A stretch of DNA of 64,000 nt from Actinoplanes siamensis (lineage in GTDB: Bacteria; Actinomycetota; Actinomycetes; Mycobacteriales; Micromonosporaceae): assembly GCF_016862395.1 (NCBI RefSeq), contig NZ_BOMW01000006.1, forward strand, positions 124,001-188,000. The letters run 5' to 3'. How positions within the stretch are numbered: the stretch's first letter is position 1; each line of letters starts with the position of its first letter. The position numbers and the translations under genes were made by a program. Of this stretch, positions 19,877 through 28,495 are shown in pieces. The notes under the pieces are model-generated. The model was not told the origin of the DNA. It did not search any database and saw nothing but the letters and a program-made list of their open reading frames with translations.

Positions 19877-19919
19877 AAAAAACTGCGCGCCGCCACGTGA
19901 AGTGGAGGCGCGCTTTTCT
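19877..19919 (-). terminator. Rho-independent terminator, bidirectional
   Basis: A 12-position stem (GCGCGCCGCCAC with GTGGAGGCGCGC, one G-A mismatch) encloses a five-base GTGAA loop at 19,885-19,913. A run of six A precedes it and TTTTCTT follows it, so it can act on both strands. On the minus strand it would end the transcript of the small coiled-coil gene before smc. Confidence 0.8.
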
Positions 19920-19993
19920 TCCGTGCGTTGTGGTGCAAGGGGGATGAACGCCGGTAGGTCACCCCGCAGAGACGTCCCGGCGGCCGGTCGGGC

Positions 19994-20188
19994 TCAGGTC
20001 AGCGCAGGCTCGGTGAGCCGTGCGAAATCGTCCGCCTCGGCGGCCGCCGCCGCGAGCCGGTCGTTCTCCGCCCGCAGGCGGGTGACCTCGAACTCAAGGG
20101 CCTGCACCCTGGAACGCAGTCGGGTGACCTCGTCGAGCAGGCGCCGGTCGGGCGCCGCACCTACGTGGCCGTAGAGGGCCTTCGCCAT
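19994..20188 (-). CDS. Small conserved coiled-coil protein
   Basis: 64 residues from the ATG at 20188, which has AAGGAG eight bases upstream. A short MAKALYGHVG N-terminus is followed by a heptad-rich helix (LLDEVTRLRSRVQALEFEV and onward to about residue 50) and an acidic tail. I recall similar short proteins in other actinobacteria but cannot name a family or function. It is monocistronic, with its own terminator downstream, which suggests an abundant or independently regulated transcript. Confidence 0.7.
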   Translation of the reverse strand: MAKALYGHVGAAPDRRLLDEVTRLRSRVQALEFEVTRLRAENDRLAAAAAEADDFARLTEPALT

Positions 20189-21191
20189 CGTGACTCCTTG
20201 TGACGCGGTGCGTCTCGTATGTGTTCGCTTCGCCGGGAAACGGCCGGCCAAAACCTGCGCTCAACGCGCGAACTGACGCACGAAAGAAACTCACGGGCAC
20301 GCGTGAGCACAGAGCTCTGCCACTGCTGCGACGGAACTCTCTTAGGTGCGAGGGCTCAAGCCACGAAGGAACCGGGGCATGAGTGGGCGCGATTGGCGAC
20401 ATCTCCATAGTCCGCCGATACCCATGCTCCGTCAAGCCGAGCGCATGCGGTCGACCGGCCGACGTCAGTGAATCACGCCACCAGGGAGTCTTGAACAGGG
20501 ATTATGCCCGTTCCCGGCGGCCGGCTCAGCACAGTGGGACACTGTCCGGCCACTTCACTCGACGAAGTTCGATCAACACCGTACGCGTCGATGGCGCCTC
20601 CAGGCCACTCATTCGATCAAGAAAGTCGCCCGCCCGCGGCGAACACGTCCCCTCTCTTACTCAGAATCACCCAGGCCGCACCTGAAAGGAACCCGGATTC
20701 GCCCCCTCTCCGGCCCCATGCGTCACGGTCCGCCACTCACAGTCAACAGCGCACCGTCACCCGGTCACCCGGTCGCCAGAGCGGTGGGCGTGGGTCGCCG
20801 CCGCCGGGTCGGTTGCGCTCCACCACGGGGCGCCCGTGGACACCGCCCACGGCCACCCCGGGGGAGCCGCCGGCTGGCCGTGAGCGGTGCGCGGGCGGCA
20901 TTGCGGGCGGGGCGGACGGGCGGCGGGGAGGGCTGGGGCCGACCGGTCGAGAGCGGGCTCCGCCGGGTGGGGGGCGGTCTCGACCGGGTGCCGGGCAGGG
21001 CCGGGGACCGGGCTCGATCGGGGCGGTGGACGGGACTCGATCCAGACCGGTCGTGAAGGGGTCGCGAACACCATGGCCTTTCGGGCAAAAACGGGCAAAC
21101 ATGGACGACAAATTGGGACAAACGCCGCGTATTTCTGTCGCCTAGCTGACATCGCCCGCTGGCCCGGGGGCATTGTGTCGTTGCCTCCAGC
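20189..21191. other. One-kilobase gene-free region upstream of the Pel-like module
   Basis: No open frame here has a plausible ribosome binding site with credible protein composition. The first 250 bases are less GC-rich than the surroundings and hold the promoter and leader of the small coiled-coil gene. The last 120 bases before 21192 are comparatively AT-richer (AAAAACGGGCAAAC, ACAAATTGGGACAAAC) and probably carry the promoter of the glycosyltransferase gene. A small hairpin (ACAGT / ACTGT near 20533-20547) was seen; no known riboswitch was recognised. Confidence 0.55.
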
Positions 21192-22694
21192 GTGAATCCG
21201 ACCCGGTCGCGCGAGCGCATCTGTCTGCTCACCGGCGGCGGGTACCCGTACCGCCGCGACGCCCTCGGAGGTTGGTGCCGGACGCTCGTCGAAGGGCTGC
21301 CCCGGTACCACTTCGAGCTGCTCACCGTCACGGACCGGGAACTGCCGTCCGCTCCCGCGTACCCCCTCCCACCGAACGTCGGCTCGGCGCGCGCCATCGC
21401 GCTGGGCCGCGAGCCGGCCCGGGCCGCGCGACGCCGCGCCCACCTGCCCCAGGGCGCCGCCGACGCGGTCGCCCACCTGTGTCACGGCCTGTTCGACGAG
21501 TCGGCGACGGACGTGTTCGCCGAAGGTCTGCGCGGCATCGCCGAGATGGCGGCGAACCGGCCCAGCCCGCTGACCCGTCTCCCGCTCGCCGACAAGCTGC
21601 TCGACTCGTGGCGGTGGGGGCTGCACCCCGTACCGGAGAATCTGCCGAAGCTCGGCGTGCGGGACGCGCGGACCGCTGCCACCCTGCTCCGGCACGCCCT
21701 GCGTGCGCTGGCCGTGCCGGTCCCCGAGGTGGACCTGGTGCACTGCGTGGGCGGGACGAAGCCGCTGCTGGCCGCGCTCTCCGGCCGGTGGCGCAGCAGC
21801 ACGCCGCTGCTGCTCACCGAAGCCCGCACGCCGGTGGCCCGGCAGCGCCCGGCGGAGGATCGGCTGTCCCCCGCGGTCCGCCTGGTGCTGCGCCGGTTCC
21901 GCAGTGCCGTGGCCCGCACCGGGTACGCCGAGGCCGAACTGATCGCCCCGCTGAGCACGTACCACCACGGCTGGGCGCTGGAGCACGGCGCGGAGCCGGC
22001 GCGCCTGGTCCAGGTGCCGGCCGGCGTCGACCCGAAGGAGTACCCGGGCGCCGCCGAGATGGACACGCCCCCGACGGTGGTGTGGGCCGGCAGCGGTGGC
22101 CCGGACAGCGGGCTGACCCTGGTGCTGGAGGCGTTCACCGAGGTCGCGGCGGCTCTGCCGGGCGCCGTGCTGCACCTGGTCGGGATCACCGCGGCACACG
22201 AGGAGCACTGCGCCGACCAGATCGAGCAGACCGGCCTGGGCCGCGCGATCCGGCTGCACCCGCTGCCCGCCGACCCGCGCGAGCGGTTCACCGTCGGACA
22301 GGTGGTGGCGCACGTGCCGGGCCCGTCCGATCCCCCGTCGCACCTGGTGGAGGCGATGATGTCGGGCCGGCCGGTGGTCGCCCTGGACATCGGCCCGGCC
22401 GGCGAGACGCTCGGCGACACCGGCGTCGTGGTGCCGCCGGACGACCCGTCCGAGCTGGCCATCGCCATCGTCGCCCTGCTCCGGGACACGCCCCGCCGCC
22501 GGGCGCTGGGCGAGGCCGCCCGGACCCGTGCGCTGAGCCACTTCACCGCCGACCGGGTGGTGCGGGTGTACGGCGCCCTCTACACCGATCTTGCCGCGCC
22601 GCCCCCGGCGCCGGCCTTCGAACTGTCGCTCACCGTGCCCGCTCCCCGTACCCCGAATCCGGCCACGCTGCGCTGGCTGACCAGGGAGGACTGA
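21192..22694 (+). CDS. PelF-like GT4 glycosyltransferase
   Basis: 500 residues from a GTG. The N-terminus LLTGGGYPYRRDALGGWCRT matches the DUF3492/PelF entry motif, in which a conserved Tyr-Pro-Tyr and GG-W precede a GT-B fold. PelF polymerises UDP-sugars for the Pel exopolysaccharide. The C-terminal GT4 domain starts near 295, but the usual GR...K donor-phosphate pair reads AGSGGPDSG, and the E...EAMxxG loop reads SDPPSHLVEAMMSGRPVV, keeping only the second Glu (near 386). It could be a divergent or inactive GT4. The next gene begins one base after its stop. Confidence 0.78.
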   Translation: MNPTRSRERICLLTGGGYPYRRDALGGWCRTLVEGLPRYHFELLTVTDRELPSAPAYPLPPNVGSARAIALGREPARAARRRAHLPQGAADAVAHLCHGLFDESATDVFAEGLRGIAEMAANRPSPLTRLPLADKLLDSWRWGLHPVPENLPKLGVRDARTAATLLRHALRALAVPVPEVDLVHCVGGTKPLLAALSGRWRSSTPLLLTEARTPVARQRPAEDRLSPAVRLVLRRFRSAVARTGYAEAELIAPLSTYHHGWALEHGAEPARLVQVPAGVDPKEYPGAAEMDTPPTVVWAGSGGPDSGLTLVLEAFTEVAAALPGAVLHLVGITAAHEEHCADQIEQTGLGRAIRLHPLPADPRERFTVGQVVAHVPGPSDPPSHLVEAMMSGRPVVALDIGPAGETLGDTGVVVPPDDPSELAIAIVALLRDTPRRRALGEAARTRALSHFTADRVVRVYGALYTDLAAPPPAPAFELSLTVPAPRTPNPATLRWLTRED

Positions 22695-22695
22695 A

Positions 22696-25608
22696 ATGAC
22701 CATCACTCCCGGGCTGGGAACATCCGGAACCGCGCGGACCGCGTCGCGCAACCGGCGGCGCCGTCCGCAGGCGCCCGGCGAGCCGCGGCATGCGGCGAAC
22801 ACGCCGGGCTTCGAGGAGACGCCGCCCGCCGGCCGGCGACCGAGCGATCCGGGCAGACATTCCGGCGAGGGTCCGGGTGATCTGTTCCCCGGCGATCTCG
22901 ACGAGGTACGTACGGATGCCGCCGAGGAGTCCTACCTCGACCCGGCCTTCCCGGCTCCGGCACAGACCGCCCCGGCCGCGGGTCTGGGCGCCCAGCTCTA
23001 CGAGGTGATGTCGGAGTCGGAGCGGCAGAACGCGGTCGCCGAGACGCTGCTGTTCGTGCGGCCGGACTTCGACCAGGAGCTCCCCGCGGCGACGGCCGGG
23101 GAGCTGCCGGCCGATCCGGCGCCGGGAGCCGGGACGAGGCCCGGCCGGACGGGTGGGTCCCGGTTCGGCCGGGCGACCGTGGCTCAGGCCGGGCGGGCCG
23201 CCGACGAGCGATCCGGACCCGGGCGGCGGGACGTCAGCCCGCTGACCGAGACGTTCCTGTTCGGGCCGCCCGTCCCGCCCGTCCCGCCGGCCCAGCACGC
23301 GCAGCAACCGCGCTCGCCGATCGACGGCGCCGCGGAGACGCTGCTGTTCGCGGGCCTGGCGCGGGCCCTGGCCACTCAGCCGGAGCCGGCCGACGCCGGG
23401 AACGCGACGGTCCCGGCCGGCACCGGGAGCGCGACGGCGGCCCCGGCCGACGAGCCCGGCCCGGCGGCCGACCACTCCGTCACCTGGGACACGATTCCAC
23501 CCGTCGAGGACGGCGCGGACCGGGCCGGGGGCACCGAGATTCCGGCAGGCGCGGTCGACTGGGCCAGGAGCGTGGAGACACCGGCGGATTCCGTGGACTG
23601 GGGCGGGGGCGCGGAAGCACCGGCGGGTCCCGTGGACCGGGGCGGGGGCACGGAAGCGCCGGCAGCCCCGGTGGACTGGGATGTGGACGATCCGGGGTGG
23701 GCGGAACCGGCGTACCCCCTCACCGATCACACCGGCCACCGCATCCCGCAGGATCGCCGCCGGGCCTGGGAGGAATGGAACCGGAACGCGGCGCAGCCGC
23801 TTCCGGACACCGGCGGCGACCGCGAGCCCCGGCGCGGCCGAGGGCGCGAAACCTCCCCGGAAGTCCTGGAGATGGGAGCGGCCGGGCTGGACCGCCCCGG
23901 CCGGGTCGTCAACCGGCGCCGGACCCGCGCGGCCGACCTCGACCACAACGCGCCAGTGCCGGACGAGGTCTGGAACACCGCCCTCCGGCAGCACGCCGTT
24001 CCCGCCTGGGACGCCCCGGACGCGGAGGACCCGGACGAGCCGGACGCGGCACCGGGCGCCGGCTGGACCCCGCCGGATCCGCCCGGACCGGACCCGGCCC
24101 CGGACGCCGCCGCGGGGTGGCACGCGGAGAGCTCGTTCGGCCCGGACCCGGCCCTGGACGCCGGCGGGCACGCGGAGAGCTCACCAGTTCCGGACGCGGA
24201 CTGGCCCGCGGAAAGTCCGGACGCGCCTGCGGCCGGCGACCCGTGGCCGGAGAACTCCCGCGAGCTCTCCCCGGAGCGGCTGGCCAAAGCGGCGGCCGCG
24301 GACGCCGCCTGGCGCGCGTTCGCCGACGGCGAGCGGGAAGCCGGCACCGAGATCCGCACCAATCGCCGGGCCAGGAGCCGCTGGCTGACCACGTTCAGCG
24401 GCGAGCGCCCCGCCGGAACCGAGGCCGCGGCGGATCCCGCCCCGAAGCGGCGGACCGTCCTCCGGCCGGTGCTCCTGCGCTGCCTGCTCTACCTGGGGCC
24501 GCTCAGCGTCGCCGTCGCCGCGGCCGGCGCCCTGGGCCGGGTCGCCTGGCCGGTACCGGCCCTCACGCTGCTGCTCGGCTGGTCCGCGGCCCAGGCGCTG
24601 ACCAGCGTCGGCGTCACGGTGGCCCGGCGCGCCGGCCCGGCCGAGGCGGCCCGGCTGGTCGGCGCCGGCTTCGCCGCGGTGACCGCGTTCTGGTGCGCGC
24701 TGGCCTGGACCGCCCCGCTGTCGCTGCTCGGCCCGGACCGGCTGCTGGCCGCCTCGGTCGGCGCCGGCGGGCTGGCCACCCTCGCGACCGTGACCGCCGC
24801 GCTGGTCACCCGGTCCGAGGCCGCGGTGGTGCGCTGGTACCTGCCCTGCTGGCTGCTGGCCGCCGCCGCGCTCGCGGCCTCCGGCGGGGCCGGCTGGGCG
24901 CGGTACGTCCCGGTCGAGACCATGCTCCCGGCCGTGATCGTGACGGTGCTGATCCGGGCGTTCCGGCCAGCCGTGCTGACCGGCCGGGACTGCCGCATCC
25001 CGCGGCTGACCGCGGCGGAACGGCGCCGCGGCGGCGCCTACCTGATCATCGGGATCTCCCAGGCGATCTGCGTGGCGCTGCTCTGGCAGGCGGGTCCCGA
25101 CGTGACGCCGGCTCCAGCCGCGCTGCCGCTGCTGATCGCGGTGCCCATGCTGGAGGCGCTGATCGGCTGGCACACCGCCCGGATCGACGCCGGCCTGCAC
25201 TCCGCGCAGACCGTCGCCGAACTGGGCCGGCACCTGCGTGGCGTCACCTGGATCACACTGGCCGGGCTGCTGCCGCCGCTGGCCGCCGGGCTGGCGCTGG
25301 CGCTGGCCGCGTACCGCCCGCCGGGCCTGGCCAGCCTCGGCGGGACGCAGTCCGCGGCGCTCGCGCTGGCCACCGGGACGCTGCTGGGCGGGGTCTTCGC
25401 CGTCACCTTCCTGCTCGCGGCGCGGTCGCGTACCGGCATCGCCGCGACCCTGGCCGCCGCTCCCCCGCTGGCCACCCTGTTGCTGCCGGTGCTCCCGCAG
25501 CCGGCCGCCGGGCCGTTGCCGCTCGCCGTCGCCGTGCTGGCCGCGACGCACGTGGCCGGCCTGCTCATCGTTGCCCTGACCGCCGCCGATCTCCGGAGGA
25601 CCTCGTGA
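22696..25608 (+). CDS. PelG-like polytopic membrane protein with giant disordered N-terminus
   Basis: 970 residues. Residues 1 to about 565 are Pro/Ala/Glu/Asp-rich, low complexity and almost certainly disordered. They hold three hydrophobic E-T-[LF]-L-F motifs (at 116, 185, 214) and a VDW/GGG-E-AP repeat (about 285-335). From about 590 to the end there are 12 hydrophobic helices, the size and helix count of PelG, the MOP-like inner-membrane exporter of Pel. Sequence identity to PelG is not obvious by eye; the call rests on architecture and position between PelF-like and spherulin-4-like genes. The stop overlaps the next GTG by 4 bp. Confidence 0.6.
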   Translation: MTITPGLGTSGTARTASRNRRRRPQAPGEPRHAANTPGFEETPPAGRRPSDPGRHSGEGPGDLFPGDLDEVRTDAAEESYLDPAFPAPAQTAPAAGLGAQLYEVMSESERQNAVAETLLFVRPDFDQELPAATAGELPADPAPGAGTRPGRTGGSRFGRATVAQAGRAADERSGPGRRDVSPLTETFLFGPPVPPVPPAQHAQQPRSPIDGAAETLLFAGLARALATQPEPADAGNATVPAGTGSATAAPADEPGPAADHSVTWDTIPPVEDGADRAGGTEIPAGAVDWARSVETPADSVDWGGGAEAPAGPVDRGGGTEAPAAPVDWDVDDPGWAEPAYPLTDHTGHRIPQDRRRAWEEWNRNAAQPLPDTGGDREPRRGRGRETSPEVLEMGAAGLDRPGRVVNRRRTRAADLDHNAPVPDEVWNTALRQHAVPAWDAPDAEDPDEPDAAPGAGWTPPDPPGPDPAPDAAAGWHAESSFGPDPALDAGGHAESSPVPDADWPAESPDAPAAGDPWPENSRELSPERLAKAAAADAAWRAFADGEREAGTEIRTNRRARSRWLTTFSGERPAGTEAAADPAPKRRTVLRPVLLRCLLYLGPLSVAVAAAGALGRVAWPVPALTLLLGWSAAQALTSVGVTVARRAGPAEAARLVGAGFAAVTAFWCALAWTAPLSLLGPDRLLAASVGAGGLATLATVTAALVTRSEAAVVRWYLPCWLLAAAALAASGGAGWARYVPVETMLPAVIVTVLIRAFRPAVLTGRDCRIPRLTAAERRRGGAYLIIGISQAICVALLWQAGPDVTPAPAALPLLIAVPMLEALIGWHTARIDAGLHSAQTVAELGRHLRGVTWITLAGLLPPLAAGLALALAAYRPPGLASLGGTQSAALALATGTLLGGVFAVTFLLAARSRTGIAATLAAAPPLATLLLPVLPQPAAGPLPLAVAVLAATHVAGLLIVALTAADLRRTS

Positions 25609-26174
25609 AAACCCTGTTCCCCCCGTACGCGCATCCCGGCCCCGAGCTGGAGCTGGACGCCGACACCTGGGTCGTCCGCGAGCACCCCGGCGACCGCCGC
25701 ACGCTGCATCAGTCGCTGGGCCGGATCGACCTGGACTGGGGCAGCCGCTCGCTCGCCGACGTGCTCTCCGACGTGGACGCCTGGCGCGCCGACGGTGTGG
25801 AGGGCCTGTTCCTGGACCGTGCGCCGGCCGGCTCCGGCGGTGTGGGACCGGTCGCCCTGACCGTTCGGCTGGCCGCCCGGCGGGGCCTGCACCGGGTCGT
25901 GCTCAACCCGGGTGTGCCGACCCATCCGCTCTACCGCGATCTGGGGGTGCGGATCTGCACGTTCGAGGGGCCGTGGTCGGCGTACCAGAGCTGGGACGGC
26001 GACGGGACCCGGCCGGGCGACGGGCACATCGTCCACGGTGTCCCGTCCGCGCTGCTCACGGCCGCCCGCCGGCTGATGGGACGGCGCGGCGCGGGCTTCG
26101 GGCTGGCCACCGACGCGGGCCCGGATCTGAGTCCGGCCGGGGCTCCCGGCAGCGGCGCCCACAGCGCCGACTGA
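25605..26174 (+). CDS. Spherulin-4/PelA-type glycoside hydrolase-like protein, short
   Basis: 189 residues; GTG at 25605 with GGAGGA five bases upstream and a GTGA overlap with the preceding gene. It shows spherulation-specific family 4 features: an LFPPYAHPG entry, GRIDLDWGSRSLADVLSDVD, the GLFLDRAPAG strand with the conserved Asp, and a VLNPGVPTHPLYRD to ICTFEGPWSAYQSW segment. Such domains occur in PelA and hydrolyse or process galactosamine-containing glycans. The usual N-terminal NPASGPG part is missing, and there is no signal peptide, so activity and location are uncertain. Confidence 0.72.
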   Translation: MKTLFPPYAHPGPELELDADTWVVREHPGDRRTLHQSLGRIDLDWGSRSLADVLSDVDAWRADGVEGLFLDRAPAGSGGVGPVALTVRLAARRGLHRVVLNPGVPTHPLYRDLGVRICTFEGPWSAYQSWDGDGTRPGDGHIVHGVPSALLTAARRLMGRRGAGFGLATDAGPDLSPAGAPGSGAHSAD

Positions 26175-26326
26175 TTCCCGTGTACGCCCAGAGCCCCCTC
26201 CGGCGGCGGCCCCGAGGCAACGGCATCGCGGCGACGGACCCGGAACACCGGTCCCGCGGCGGCGGATCCGCGACGCCGCCGCACCACAGGGCCGCCCCGC
26301 GCGCCGCGGTCCAGGCTGGCGCTCAC

Positions 26327-26353
26327 GGGTGTCCCGACACCTCCGGGACACCC
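26327..26353. terminator. Inverted repeat between convergent genes
   Basis: A perfect 10 bp stem (GGGTGTCCCG with CGGGACACCC) encloses a seven-base loop. It lies in the 278-base gap between the convergent spherulin-like gene and fpg, where no gene was found. There is no T-run, so it is a GC-type hairpin terminator candidate for either strand. Confidence 0.5.
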
Positions 26354-26452
26354 CGCACGACCAGCCGGGGAGCCCGAGGGGCGCCGTGGTCGGGAGCGGG
26401 GCGGGGTCGCGTGGGCCGGCCGCCAGGGGACCGCGCGCACGGGCGTACCCGG

Positions 26453-27295
26453 TCAGCGGGGTTTGGGTTGACAGCGGGGACAGCTGAACGAGGACCGGTT
26501 CATGAAGCTCTCCCGCCGCATGATCGCTCCGCACCGCCCGCACGGCTCGCCCTCGCGGCCGTAGGCGTTCAGCGACCTGTCGAAGTAGCCACTCTCCCCG
26601 TTGACGTCGACATACAGCTCGTCGAAGCTCGTCCCGCCCGCGACGATGGCCTCCGACAGCACGTCGCGCACGTGACCCAGCAGCCGCGCGACCGCGGGCT
26701 TGCTGAGCTTGTCGGTCGGGCGGGCGCCGTGCAGCTTGGCCCGCCACAGCGCCTCGTCGGCGTAGATGTTGCCGACCCCGGAGATCAGCGTCTGGTCGAG
26801 CAGCGCCCGCTTGATCTCGGTGTGCCGGCCGCGCAGCCGGGCCGAGAACGCGGCGTCGTCGAAGAGCGGGTCCATCGGGTCGCGGGCGATGTGCGAGATC
26901 TCGCCGGGAAGTTCCGCGCCGCCCTCGGAGACCGACAGTCCGCCGAACGTGCGCTGGTCGACGAAGCGCAACTGCGGCCCGCCGTCGGTGAAGGTGAACC
27001 GGACCCGCAGGTGCTTCTCGTCCGCGGCGTCCGCGGGCTGCATCAGCAGCTGCCCGCTCATCCCGAGATGCGCGATCACGGCGTCGCCGGAGTCCAGCGG
27101 GAGCCACAGGTACTTCCCGCGGCGGGCGACGTCCAGGATGGTCCGGCCGGTGAGCACGGCGGCGAAGTGGGCGTCACCGGGCAGGTGACGGCGGATGGCC
27201 CGGGGGTGGCGCACCTCGACCGCCGCGACGGTGCGGCCGGTCACCCACTCGGCCAGGCCCATCCGGACGGTCTCGACCTCGGGAAGCTCGGGCAA
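26453..27295 (-). CDS. mutM: Formamidopyrimidine-DNA glycosylase
   Basis: 280 residues (synonym fpg). The N-terminus PELPEVETV gives the catalytic Pro2 and Glu3 after Met removal, Lys61 in RRGKYLWL fits the beta-clamp lysine, and the C-terminal zinc finger has Cys252, 255, 272 and 275. It excises oxidised purines such as 8-oxoguanine. It is the last gene of the sepIVA-yceD-rpmF-plsX-rnc run; ten bases separate it from the upstream membrane protein. Confidence 0.97.
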   Translation of the reverse strand: MPELPEVETVRMGLAEWVTGRTVAAVEVRHPRAIRRHLPGDAHFAAVLTGRTILDVARRGKYLWLPLDSGDAVIAHLGMSGQLLMQPADAADEKHLRVRFTFTDGGPQLRFVDQRTFGGLSVSEGGAELPGEISHIARDPMDPLFDDAAFSARLRGRHTEIKRALLDQTLISGVGNIYADEALWRAKLHGARPTDKLSKPAVARLLGHVRDVLSEAIVAGGTSFDELYVDVNGESGYFDRSLNAYGREGEPCGRCGAIMRRESFMNRSSFSCPRCQPKPR

Positions 27296-27304
27296 CGGGG
27301 ATCC

Positions 27305-28495
27305 TCACATGGTGTAGGGCCAGATGGTGATCAGGTAGGCGCCGTACCAGAGGCCGAACAGGGCCCAGGCGGTGATCGCCAGGACCGCGACCCGGGGGCG
27401 GGCGCGGGCCGCGGCGACCACCGACGGCAGCAGCGTCAACAGTACGGGCAGCAGCAGCCGCGGCTTGGAGTGGTAGAAGCCGGCCTGGCCGTAGACCAGG
27501 ATCATGGCGACCACCCCGTAGACGGCGAGCGGCAGCCACGGCTTCTGGGCCAGCGCCACCCCGGCCGCCGCGAGCCCGGCCAGCAGGATCAGCCCGACGC
27601 TCACCTGCACCCAGCCGTCGGCTCCGGTGAACGTGCCGTGCAGGAAGCTGAGCGTGCTGTGGCCGAAGTCGAACGACGTGCCCCAGCCGGCCGTCTGGAT
27701 CTTGAACCAGGCGTCCCATTCGCCGACCCGCCAGCCCACCCAGCCCAGGAACAGCGGCACGCCGGCCAGCGCGATCGCGGCCGCCGCCAGCGGCTTGAGC
27801 TTGTTGGGCGCGTCCTTGAGCGCCAGCAGCGCGGCGACCGCGAGGGCGATCGCGGCCGCGGCGCCGGTCGGACGGGTCAGCGCGGCGCCGAGACCCAGCA
27901 GGGCGGCCGGCAGCCAGGCCCGGCGATGGGCGGCCGCGAGCATGCCCGCCACCAGGGCGATGAACAGACTTTCCGAGTACGCCATGGAGAGCACCACGGA
28001 CACCGGCGCGGAACAGCAGATCGCCACCAGCGCCCAGCCGGCCCGCCGGTCGTAGAGGGTGGTGCCGAGCAGGTGCAACGCGATCGCCGCCCCGATCGAG
28101 GCGGCCCAGGCCACCCCGACGGCGGCCACGCCCGGCGCGACGCCGAGCAGCGCGACACCGCGGATCAGCATCGGGTAGAGCGGGAAGAAGGCCAGTTCGT
28201 TGGCCTGCAGGACGTGGTTGGCGTCGAACGTGTACCCGTGCGGGTACCCGTCCATCGCCACCCGCTGGAACCACCCGCCGTCCCAGACCAACAGCCGCCG
28301 CCAGACGCCGCCGTTCGCGGTGGAATCGCCGCCCAGCCACCAGATCATCAGCAGCTGGCCGATCCGGGTCAGCGCGAGCAGGCCGACGGCGACGGCCACC
28401 CCGCGGTCGCCGCCGGCCTTCTCCCAGAGGGTGGGTGTGGGTTCCGGAGTGTCCGCCGCCGCCGGCGCGGCCTCACTCGGGCTTGTCGTCGCCAT
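27305..28495 (-). CDS. GT-C (PIG-V-like) mannosyltransferase-like membrane protein
   Basis: 396 residues with about ten transmembrane helices. After the first helix an extracytoplasmic loop carries the [17 protein letters not shown] motif, which matches the WDxxWF...GY signature of PIG-V type polyprenol-phosphate-mannose transferases. A Pro/Ala-rich N-terminal 30 residues is cytoplasmic. It probably mannosylates a surface lipid or protein. The ATG at 28495 lies inside the 3' end of rnc (23 bp overlap). Its presence between rnc and fpg is a local insertion relative to many actinobacteria. Confidence 0.8.
   Translation of the reverse strand: MATTSPSEAAPAAADTPEPTPTLWEKAGGDRGVAVAVGLLALTRIGQLLMIWWLGGDSTANGGVWRRLLVWDGGWFQRVAMDGYPHGYTFDANHVLQANELAFFPLYPMLIRGVALLGVAPGVAAVGVAWAASIGAAIALHLLGTTLYDRRAGWALVAICCSAPVSVVLSMAYSESLFIALVAGMLAAAHRRAWLPAALLGLGAALTRPTGAAAAIALAVAALLALKDAPNKLKPLAAAAIALAGVPLFLGWVGWRVGEWDAWFKIQTAGWGTSFDFGHSTLSFLHGTFTGADGWVQVSVGLILLAGLAAAGVALAQKPWLPLAVYGVVAMILVYGQAGFYHSKPRLLLPVLLTLLPSVVAAARARPRVAVLAITAWALFGLWYGAYLITIWPYTM

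Larger units (their letters stand above)
19499..19993. other. Gene-free stretch between smc and a small coiled-coil gene
   Basis: These 495 bases contain no convincing gene: open frames here have no ribosome binding site and are made of low-complexity Arg/Ala/Pro codons that arise from the GC-rich repeat. The stretch holds a four-copy minisatellite (19,711-19,875) and a strong terminator (19,877-19,919). The smc promoter must lie near 19,500-19,560 on the minus strand. Confidence 0.6.

Noticed and set aside
15743..19900. A 1385-codon open frame on the plus strand opposite smc
   Set aside because: Composition is that of a reverse-strand shadow (Leu/Gly/Arg/Val/Gln-rich); smc on the other strand has all motifs.
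20383..21056. Small open frames in the gap before the Pel-like operon
   Set aside because: No ribosome binding sites, no conserved-looking segments, and composition that follows local GC content.
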